Assembly: GCA_007130545.1 (NCBI GenBank) | Contig: SLSG01000237.1 | Coordinates: 1-6,668, forward strand | DNA from: Bacteroidales bacterium | Lineage (GTDB): Bacteria > Bacteroidota > Bacteroidia > Bacteroidales > UBA7960 | DNA: 6,668 nt | Direction: 5' to 3' | In this document: piece by piece, positions 1 through 5,127 of the stretch | How the letters are laid out: every line of letters begins with the position of its first letter | Position numbering within the stretch: position 1 is the stretch's first letter | Position numbers and translations under genes: made by a program | Notes under the pieces: generated by a model | Told to the model about the DNA's origin: nothing | The model's input: only the letters and a program-made list of their open reading frames with translations | Databases searched by the model: none

Positions 1-873
1 GACCTCGTCGTGGCCAACGGGGGGAACCTGGTCGAAAAAACGACCGAAAACGGATCGACCGCCTATACCTACGAGAACATCAAGCCGGCCTGGCGGATGG
101 ATTTTGCGGTGGCACCCTACCGGATAATGGACAACGAGGGATTCCGCATTTTTTATTTTCCGGCGGATGAAGAAGGTGCGGAGAGCGTCATGGCTTCCGC
201 CCTCTCGGCCCTTGAGCAATACACATCATGGTTTGGGCCACTAAAGGGGTTTGAGAAGTTTTCGCTGATCCAGATCCCGGAGGGCTACGGTTCCCAGGCG
301 GATGTGACCAGCATCTTGCAGACGGCGGACGCCTTCCGCCCGGAACAGTCCGCCAAAACCGCCCTGTACCACGAACTGGCCCACCTGTGGCATCCCCGGG
401 AGAAAGAAACCTTTTCCTGCCGCTGGAACGAAGGGCATGCCACATTTCTGCAATACCTGGTCGCCGAGAAGATTGATGGCGGTGTCGGACTTATCAGCCG
501 GGCCAGCCGTTCTTCGGCCGCCCGCTTTACACGGGACTGCGAACCGGGCAGCGCCTGTGCAGAGATCCCGTTTATCGAATACGGGGAGAAAAGGATGACC
601 GACCATTCCTACACAAAGGGCATGGTGCTTTTCCATGTGCTCTATGAACTGATCGGGGAAGAGGCTTTCATGGCCCTGTTCAGGGAGAACTACCGCAGGC
701 ATGCGGGGTCCGGGCAGACCACAGAAGACCTGATCGCCCTGATCCTGGAGATTCCCCACCCGGCCATGCCACGCTTCGTGCAGGAATGGTTTTACGGACC
801 AGCGTCGAACGACTACCTGTTTGCCGGGAAAAGCGTGGACGAGATTGTGGAAATGTACAAGGCTGGCGACTGA
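1..873 (+). CDS. M1-like zinc metallopeptidase (gluzincin), 3' part, N-terminus outside window
   Basis: The frame is open from base 1 and ends at TGA 871-873, so 290 codons are seen and the true start lies upstream; the GTG at 10 is not a convincing start. A zinc-binding HELAH lies at 370-384, followed by NEGHATFLQ whose Glu (430-432) should be the third zinc ligand. Further on, SYTKGMVLFHVLYELIG (around 598-648) matches the M1 segment holding the catalytic Tyr (PYEKG in leukotriene A4 hydrolase), followed by the usual iGeeaF...TTeDl helical pattern. Family knowledge: these enzymes hydrolyse peptides with one zinc, and the Glu of HExxH is the general base. Oddities: the spacing from HExxH to the distal Glu is 15 residues, not the usual 18, and no GxMEN exopeptidase motif is visible upstream; the corresponding stretch reads EGYGSQADVTSIL. 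Substrate and location cannot be told because the N-terminus is missing. The fold call is firm; aminopeptidase activity is uncertain. Confidence 0.85.
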   Translation, partial: DLVVANGGNLVEKTTENGSTAYTYENIKPAWRMDFAVAPYRIMDNEGFRIFYFPADEEGAESVMASALSALEQYTSWFGPLKGFEKFSLIQIPEGYGSQADVTSILQTADAFRPEQSAKTALYHELAHLWHPREKETFSCRWNEGHATFLQYLVAEKIDGGVGLISRASRSSAARFTRDCEPGSACAEIPFIEYGEKRMTDHSYTKGMVLFHVLYELIGEEAFMALFRENYRRHAGSGQTTEDLIALILEIPHPAMPRFVQEWFYGPASNDYLFAGKSVDEIVEMYKAGD

Positions 874-888
874 CCCGGTGGGTGGCGC

Positions 889-1032
889 ATGAACCGTCAT
901 TCTGCGCAAGGCTCCCAGGCTTTCCCGCAGGTGCCGCCATTCCGCCAGGAAGCTGCTGCCGGAAAACAAAATGGTGCCGCGAAAAAACAATCACGGTGCA
1001 ATTGGCGGTTTCTTCTTATTTTTGCCTCATGA
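889..1032 (+). CDS. possible small ORF, 47 aa, overlapping the next start by ATGA
   Basis: An ATG at 889 lies 15 bp after the peptidase stop and opens a frame of 47 codons. It ends at TGA 1030-1032, which overlaps the acyltransferase ATG (1029-1031) as ATGA, a common arrangement for translational coupling. The predicted peptide is Ala/Gln/Lys-rich in the middle and ends in a hydrophobic stretch (WRFLLIFAS). I recognise no family. Codon choice is not clearly like that of the neighbouring genes and no Shine-Dalgarno is evident, so a chance ORF or a merely coupling leader is quite possible. If translated, it would join the peptidase and acyltransferase into one closely spaced + strand unit. Confidence 0.2.
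   Translation: MNRHSAQGSQAFPQVPPFRQEAAAGKQNGAAKKQSRCNWRFLLIFAS
1017..1024 (+). promoter_or_regulatory. candidate Bacteroidota -7 promoter element for the acyltransferase
   Basis: TATTTTTG fits TAnnTTTG and ends 4 nt before the ATG at 1029, so a transcript from here would be leaderless or nearly so. The only upstream TTG (1002-1004) is 12 nt away, closer than the roughly 19-23 nt expected for a -33 element, so support is weak. The rest of 874-1028 shows no clear terminator for the peptidase gene. Confidence 0.25.
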
Positions 1033-1583
1033 AATGGTGTGCCAGCTTAATTTTAAAAATCTTCGGATGGAAGGTCATATCCGGGTTGCCGGAAGGTGTT
1101 AATAAGGCCGTGGTCATCATGGCTCCGCATACCAGCAACTGGGATTTTGTGATTGGCAGGCTGGCATTCGCCACGCAGGGGGTGCGTGTCTCAGTGATGA
1201 TCAAAAAGGAGTCCTTTTTCTTTCCGGTCGGACCCGTTTTGAAGGCGCTTGGGGGCATACCGGTGGACCGGCGGCACAGCCAGAATACCGTCAAGACCAT
1301 TACCCAGCATTTTGAAGATGCAGAGAAGTTCTACCTGATTATTACCCCGGAAGGTACCCGAAAAAGGGTAGAGCGGTGGAAAAAGGGCTTTTACTTCATC
1401 GCCGAGAATGCGAAGGTCCCCATCCTGATGGGCTACCTCGATTACCGCAAAAAAGAAGGAGGAATCGGTCCGATGATCACCCCCGGCGGCGACTTCGAAA
1501 AAGACTTCGCACAGATACAGGCCTTCTACCGCGGCAAGCATGCCCGCCACCCGGAGAAGTTCAATCTGTCTGAACCCGATTGA
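1029..1583 (+). CDS. 1-acyl-glycerol-3-phosphate acyltransferase (PlsC-like) family protein
   Basis: This 184-residue protein has the ordered motifs of the LPLAT/PlsC acyltransferases. The HX4D catalytic motif is H34-TSNW-D39 in APHTSNWDF, GGIPVDR (75-81) is the second block, ITPEGTR (105-111) is the phosphate-binding block, and VPI (130-132) is the last. Family knowledge: such enzymes move an acyl group from acyl-ACP or acyl-CoA to lysophosphatidate or a related lipid at the inner membrane. It is shorter than typical PlsC (about 240 aa) and resembles the compact versions I associate with Bacteroidota, whose N-terminus reads like LILKIFGWKV. I chose ATG 1029 for that reason. The frame stays open back to 786, but that stretch runs into the peptidase gene and has no family features; a GTG at 996 is a weak alternative. 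The exact acyl acceptor is unknown, so lipid A or ornithine-lipid roles are possible. The 3' end overlaps the opposite gene by 23 bp. Confidence 0.88.
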   Translation: MKWCASLILKIFGWKVISGLPEGVNKAVVIMAPHTSNWDFVIGRLAFATQGVRVSVMIKKESFFFPVGPVLKALGGIPVDRRHSQNTVKTITQHFEDAEKFYLIITPEGTRKRVERWKKGFYFIAENAKVPILMGYLDYRKKEGGIGPMITPGGDFEKDFAQIQAFYRGKHARHPEKFNLSEPD

Positions 1584-1585
1584 AC
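1559..1585. repeat. 8-bp inverted repeat spanning both stop codons of a convergent gene pair
   Basis: GTTCAATC (1559-1566) and GATTGAAC (1578-1585) are perfect inverted repeats with an 11-nt loop. The left arm contains the barrel-gene stop (1561-1563, read on the minus strand) and the right arm contains the acyltransferase stop (1581-1583). A second overlapping pair, CTGAACC (1570-1576) and GGTTCAG (1596-1602), could form a competing stem. Neither strand has a T-run after the stem, so this is not a standard intrinsic terminator, although a bidirectional end signal fits the location. Confidence 0.45.
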
Positions 1586-2532
1586 AGCCCATCCAGGTTC
1601 AGGCGCACAAATAGGCTGTGCTGAAACCGGCTTTCGTCATTTTCACCGAGATTGATCTGCGTGTACAGGCTGGCGTAACCCACGGTCAGTCTGAAATTCT
1701 CGTTCACATCCATTTTCAGCCCTGCCCCGGCAAATCCCCCCGCACTCATCCCGAAGTCCCGCTCCAGCGTGTATTGGGTGGTGGAAGCATGGAAGAGGGA
1801 GTAGGTGGAATTCCTGATCTGCGTACGGATTTCCCTGACCTTGGTGTCGGTGAGTGAAAACCCGGCCTCCAGGTAGGGATGTATGTAGGAATCCTTTGAC
1901 AGGAAAGTATGCTGGTAGCCCAGTCGCAGGTCCACCCGCTCCTCGCTTCCGGTGATGGTGAACCGTTCGATGTTGTCGCCCTCGATATTCGAAAATCGGT
2001 CCAGCTGCAGCGTAAACTGATCCTCTGTCCGCAATTTGGTATAGTTGAAGTCGGCAAGCAGTGCAGAACGTGCCCCAAAGTGCAAAGACCCGAAAAACCC
2101 CAGCATGATGGACGGAGTGTACCGCATGTCCATCGGCAAAGCGTGCAGGCTGAAATCGTAGCCCAGGTCCTGGCGGATGCGGTTGTAGTTCAGATTGGTG
2201 CGCATGACCTGCTCCAGGGAGCGCCGGCCCCCGCTTCCGCCTCCGCTGCCGTTGTAGTAGCTGGCGGTGGATCGATGGGCAAAGTAAAACCCCATGTTCA
2301 TGCCGTATTCGAACCACATGGCAGGACCGTCTTCCTTCCCCATACCAGGGCCGTCTTCGTTCCCCATGGCATATCCGTTTTCATTGTCGGATGGTGCAGG
2401 CAGTCTCCGCTGGTCCGGCTGTGCGATACCGTGTACGGGTCCAGTTGCCAGAAGAACCGGCAGAAGGACGGCCAGGCCCATCCGACGGAAAGAACAAATA
2501 CGAGCATCCAGAAAAGCAGTGCGTAGATGCAT
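1561..2532 (-). CDS. secreted outer-membrane beta-barrel-like protein with octapeptide repeats
   Basis: I do not recognise a named family. The 323-residue product starts with Arg-rich residues and a hydrophobic core (MGLAVLLPVLLATGPVHG), a signal peptide with likely cleavage near residues 35-38. The start could be ATG 2532 (used here, 6 bp after the meaB stop) or the internal Met18 at 2481, which gives a more standard signal length. Next come a repeat region (residues 49-80, four octads ending in Met) and a Gly/Ser run (94-102, GSGGGSGG). From about residue 115 to the end, alternating aromatic/polar stretches look like antiparallel barrel strands (YDFSLHALPMDMRYTPSIMLGFFGSLHFG, shown here as a region around 125-153, then DLRLGYQHTF, YLEAGFSLTD, GFAGAGLKMDV, FRLTVGYASLY, HSLFVRLNL). 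This resembles OmpA/OmpW-type small barrels. It probably sits in the outer membrane and is co-transcribed with meaB; its function is unknown. Confidence 0.75.
   Translation of the reverse strand: MHLRTAFLDARICSFRRMGLAVLLPVLLATGPVHGIAQPDQRRLPAPSDNENGYAMGNEDGPGMGKEDGPAMWFEYGMNMGFYFAHRSTASYYNGSGGGSGGRRSLEQVMRTNLNYNRIRQDLGYDFSLHALPMDMRYTPSIMLGFFGSLHFGARSALLADFNYTKLRTEDQFTLQLDRFSNIEGDNIERFTITGSEERVDLRLGYQHTFLSKDSYIHPYLEAGFSLTDTKVREIRTQIRNSTYSLFHASTTQYTLERDFGMSAGGFAGAGLKMDVNENFRLTVGYASLYTQINLGENDESRFQHSLFVRLNLDGLFNRVQTD
2293..2388 (-). repeat. 24-bp coding repeats: octapeptides ending in Met
   Basis: On the minus strand the barrel protein reads DNENGYAM, GNEDGPGM, GKEDGPAM, WFEYGMNM (residues 49-80), each unit having Glu at position 3, Gly at 5 and Met at 8. 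Units 2 (2341-2364) and 3 (2317-2340) match at 20 of 24 bases and units 1 and 2 at 15 of 24. Unit 4 is degenerate and may simply be the ancestral sequence before the barrel. The period of 24 bp keeps frame. Confidence 0.6.
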
Positions 2533-2538
2533 GGTTTT

Positions 2539-3708
2539 TTATAAATGGTCCGGGGGGGTGATGCCCTGGTCCCTGAAATAGGCCTTCAGCAGCTTTGCGG
2601 CGGCCTGGAATGAGGTGAGGCGGTCTTGCGACAACTGCAGCTCGGTGCCGGGCAGCTGCCGGATCACCTCCGGGTGCTGGTAAAAATGGGTGGTCAGGGT
2701 CTCGTTAATGCTCTCATACATGCGGAATTTCTGCTGGGACTGGCGCTTGACGTGGAAGAGGCCTTTGGTCGCCAGCAGCTCGTGGTGTTCGCTGATCATG
2801 TCCCACACCTTGTCGATTCCGGTTTTTTCGAGGGACGAGCAGATCTCCACGCGGGGCTTCCACCCGGTGTTCGTGGGCGGGAAAAGATGCAGCGCATTCT
2901 CGTATTGCACCCTGGCCAGTTTGGCCTTGTTCAGGTTGTCGCCGTCTGCCTTGTTGATGGCCATGCCGTCGCACATCTCTATGATGCCCCGCTTGATGCC
3001 TTGCAGTTCATCCCCGGCCCCGGCAAGCATCAGCAACAGGAAAAAGTCGACCATGGAATGCACGGCCACTTCCGACTGGCCCACGCCGACCGTTTCCACC
3101 AATACGGTATCGAAACCGGCTGCCTCACACAGGATGATGATCTCACGGGTCTTCCGGGCCACCCCTCCAAGGGAGCCTGCCGAAGGGGAAGGCCTGACAA
3201 AGGCGTTCTCATCCACCGCCAACTGTTCCATTCGGGTCTTGTCGCCCAGTATGCTGCCCCTGGATATTTCACTGGAGGGGTCCACGGCCAGCACCGCGAG
3301 CTTGTGCCCCCGGCCGGTCAGGAATTTCCCGAAGGCCTCTATAAAGGTGCTCTTTCCAACCCCGGGCACTCCCGTAATGCCGATTCGCAGCGACTTGCCG
3401 GAATGGGGGATGCATTGCTCAATGATGCGCTGGGCCATGATGCTGTGCCCGGGCAAGGAGCTTTCGACCAAGGTGATGGCCTTGCTCAGCATGACGCGGT
3501 CACCGCCCAGGATGCCTTCCACATAATCCCGCTCGGTCAGTGGCTGCCGCTGTCGCTGCCGGAAAGCCCGGGCCGCCTCCTCGTTAATCGAAGACGGAGG
3601 CTCAATGCCCTTGTTCACTTTCAGGGCGGATTTGGCCGACGGGTTCTTGTCGGACAGATCCTTGGCAGAAGGGCCCCTGGAGGCCGGAATGCGTTCCTTT
3701 GCTGACAT
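2539..3708 (-). CDS. meaB: methylmalonyl-CoA mutase-associated GTPase MeaB (ArgK family)
   Basis: The 389-residue protein matches the MeaB/ArgK G3E GTPases throughout. It has the P-loop GVPGVGKST (113-121), the switch/metal segment AVDPSSEISRGSILGDKTRM (141-160), Walker B with VETVGVGQSE (204-213), the base-recognition NKAD (252-255), and the C-terminal dimerisation region. Family knowledge: MeaB gates adenosylcobalamin delivery to methylmalonyl-CoA mutase and protects the mutase from inactivation, in the cytoplasm, in propionate/succinate interconversion. No mutase gene lies in this window. The stretch LKVNKGIEPPSSIN (29-42) resembles what I recall from Bacteroidota MeaB; the first ~28 residues before it are an extra Lys/Ser/Pro-rich extension with SAK three times. 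ATG 3708 is the only good start, since the next Met is residue 73 inside the domain. The gene is divergent from the phospholipase-like gene (64 bp) and 6 bp upstream of the barrel gene, suggesting a two-gene transcript. Confidence 0.95.
   Translation of the reverse strand: MSAKERIPASRGPSAKDLSDKNPSAKSALKVNKGIEPPSSINEEAARAFRQRQRQPLTERDYVEGILGGDRVMLSKAITLVESSLPGHSIMAQRIIEQCIPHSGKSLRIGITGVPGVGKSTFIEAFGKFLTGRGHKLAVLAVDPSSEISRGSILGDKTRMEQLAVDENAFVRPSPSAGSLGGVARKTREIIILCEAAGFDTVLVETVGVGQSEVAVHSMVDFFLLLMLAGAGDELQGIKRGIIEMCDGMAINKADGDNLNKAKLARVQYENALHLFPPTNTGWKPRVEICSSLEKTGIDKVWDMISEHHELLATKGLFHVKRQSQQKFRMYESINETLTTHFYQHPEVIRQLPGTELQLSQDRLTSFQAAAKLLKAYFRDQGITPPDHL
3619..3705 (-). repeat. SAK-repeat N-terminal extension of MeaB
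   Basis: Residues 2-30 of MeaB contain SAK at 2-4, 14-16 and 24-26. The last two are each preceded by Pro and are 10 residues apart (PSAKDLSDKN, PSAKSALKVN). This is a weak, irregular repeat in a probably disordered tail. Confidence 0.35.
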
Positions 3709-3712
3709 AGAG

Positions 3713-3720
3713 CAAAATTA
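3713..3720 (-). promoter_or_regulatory. candidate -7 promoter element for meaB
   Basis: The minus strand reads TAATTTTG, fitting TAnnTTTG, and ends 4 nt before the meaB ATG (3706-3708). A start from here would be leaderless or nearly so. No TTG lies at a usual -33 distance. The element overlaps the left arm of the dyad at 3716-3737. Confidence 0.35.
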
Positions 3721-3737
3721 ATCTTTTTAGATTAATT
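3716..3737. promoter_or_regulatory. 9-bp perfect inverted repeat (candidate operator) between divergent genes
   Basis: AATTAATCT (3716-3724) and AGATTAATT (3729-3737) are perfect inverted repeats around four T residues. The dyad lies between, and on the left overlaps, the two divergent -7-like elements. A dimeric DNA-binding regulator there could act on both meaB and the phospholipase-like gene. It is AT-rich within a GC-rich window, so part of the symmetry could simply reflect promoter composition. Confidence 0.45.
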
Positions 3738-3739
3738 GG

Positions 3740-3747
3740 TATATTTG
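3740..3747 (+). promoter_or_regulatory. candidate -7 promoter element for the phospholipase-like gene
   Basis: TATATTTG fits TAnnTTTG and ends 25 nt before the ATG at 3773, giving a short leader of roughly 20 nt. No clear TTG is found at -33 spacing; that position is occupied by the dyad at 3716-3737. Confidence 0.4.
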
Positions 3748-3772
3748 TGCTGATGCCAAACGATCCTGCCAA

Positions 3773-5119
3773 ATGAAAAGAACCTGTGTTTCCCTGATCC
3801 TCACCATTGTATTTTTCCTGGGCCTGCAAAAGGATGCAAAAGCCTGGTCAGAACACCCGATGGCGGTATACCCCGTGCTGCAGTCGATCCCGGCCATTGT
3901 CAATGCCGGTCCCATAGAAGTGAAGAGCCTGCTGCAGTTCCTGCTGGAGGAGGAACATGGACTGGAGAAACTGCTGGCAGACCATGAGGTGTGGGCACGG
4001 GAACACATCCCTTCCTATGCGCCGCGTCCCGGCTCCCTCGCATTTTCGGCGACCGGCAATGCAGGAGATATCCTGAACCGGTTTTACTCTGCCATCCGCA
4101 TCAACCCCCATGTAAAAATGGCACTTTACCTGCATTTGCTTCCCGGGCAGGATGCTGGGGACAGGGAACAGGTAGACCCCAGGGAGCTGACCACGCTGAG
4201 CACCCTGTATGAGATGCTGTTTACGACCTATGTGCGGCTGCAGGAGGGGGAGATGGTCCGGCCGGTCGATGTGCTGGCTACGGCGACCGATGAGCCCGAC
4301 TACGGCTTTGACCTGGGTTTGTTCACCGACAACGGCACCGCATGGGGGCAGGTGTATGGGTTCGGGGAGCAGTCTTTCGGGAATCCCGGACTGGAATATG
4401 GGTCACAGGCACCGTTCCATATGGGCTTTTACCACGAGTCGTGGCTGGTGTTTGCCGCAGCGCCCTTTTTAAAGCGCACCTATGTGGAATACCGTATCCA
4501 CCTTTACAAGACCCTGTCGCAGTATGCGTTCGACGCTGGACAACATTATTGGGGCTGGCGGTTTATGGGATGGGCCATGCATTACCTGAACGATATGTCC
4601 ATGCCCTACCATACCACGGTCATGCCTGCGAAGAGGCCACTGGGCATGATCTGGATCAACCTGAAGGCCATGCTGGGCTTTCCCCGCAGCCGTGACAATG
4701 CCGTGCAGCTGCTGTCGAACCGGCATACGGTCTACGAGCAGTTCCAGTGGCAGATCCTCAGGCAGGCACACCTGTCTGGTGATGCGGAACATCCGTTCCT
4801 CGTGGCGCTGGCCAACCCCCTGGAGACGGTCGCCTATGACAATGAATTTCCGCGCAAGGTGGCCGCCCGTGAATCCAACCGGGCTGCCCGCAGGAATGAC
4901 CGCCTGCTGCGCAGGTATGTTCCCCGCTACCTGGTTTCCGACCCCAAAAACGAGATCGGGGGGAGCCACGAACTGGATGATTTGCTGGATGTGATCCTGG
5001 CAGAAAAGGGCCCGGAGGCCATAGAGGGATTGACCCATATGATCGCGGAGCGCTTCCGTGCGCTGAGCATGCACACCCGCAGCTTTGTCAACCACATGTT
5101 GGCTCACAAAGCGGAGTGA
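3773..5119 (+). CDS. secreted zinc-dependent phospholipase C/P1-nuclease-like protein
   Basis: The 448-residue product has a clear signal peptide (hydrophobic core at 5-18, AKA at 22-24), so the predicted mature protein begins with Trp25 (WSEHP). In zinc phospholipase C and S1/P1 nucleases the N-terminal Trp of the mature chain is itself a zinc ligand, so this cleavage site is strong support. Internally, H270-YLN-D274-MSMPY-H280 reproduces the HX3DX5H zinc motif (H118/D122/H128 of Bacillus cereus PLC), and H318-TVY-E322 reproduces H142-X3-E146. His28 may be another ligand; the counterparts of Asp55 and His69 are not clear to me. The protein is much longer than PLC (about 245 mature residues), with an added region around residues 45-165 and a C-terminal extension of about 120 residues. 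It is probably periplasmic or exported. Phosphodiester hydrolysis is likely; whether the substrate is phospholipid or nucleic acid is open. Confidence 0.8.
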   Translation: MKRTCVSLILTIVFFLGLQKDAKAWSEHPMAVYPVLQSIPAIVNAGPIEVKSLLQFLLEEEHGLEKLLADHEVWAREHIPSYAPRPGSLAFSATGNAGDILNRFYSAIRINPHVKMALYLHLLPGQDAGDREQVDPRELTTLSTLYEMLFTTYVRLQEGEMVRPVDVLATATDEPDYGFDLGLFTDNGTAWGQVYGFGEQSFGNPGLEYGSQAPFHMGFYHESWLVFAAAPFLKRTYVEYRIHLYKTLSQYAFDAGQHYWGWRFMGWAMHYLNDMSMPYHTTVMPAKRPLGMIWINLKAMLGFPRSRDNAVQLLSNRHTVYEQFQWQILRQAHLSGDAEHPFLVALANPLETVAYDNEFPRKVAARESNRAARRNDRLLRRYVPRYLVSDPKNEIGGSHELDDLLDVILAEKGPEAIEGLTHMIAERFRALSMHTRSFVNHMLAHKAE

Positions 5120-5127
5120 ACACAGTT

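Noticed and set aside
241..990. 249-codon open frame on the minus strand across the peptidase gene
   Set aside because: It is antisense to an evident metallopeptidase, and its product is low in recognisable structure.
786..1028. Extended N-terminus of the acyltransferase from ATG 786
   Set aside because: It would overlap the peptidase gene by 88 bp and adds 81 residues with no family similarity. ATG 1029 fits the usual N-terminus.
2218..2251. Gly/Ser run in the barrel protein as a possible engineered linker
   Set aside because: It is short and irregular (NGSGGGSGG) and continuous with native-looking sequence; natural low complexity is sufficient.
2626..3705. Long open frame (359 codons, +) opposite meaB, and another at 2690-3526 (+)
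   Set aside because: Both lie inside meaB, which has every GTPase motif. The products have no family features and reflect GC-rich antisense codons.
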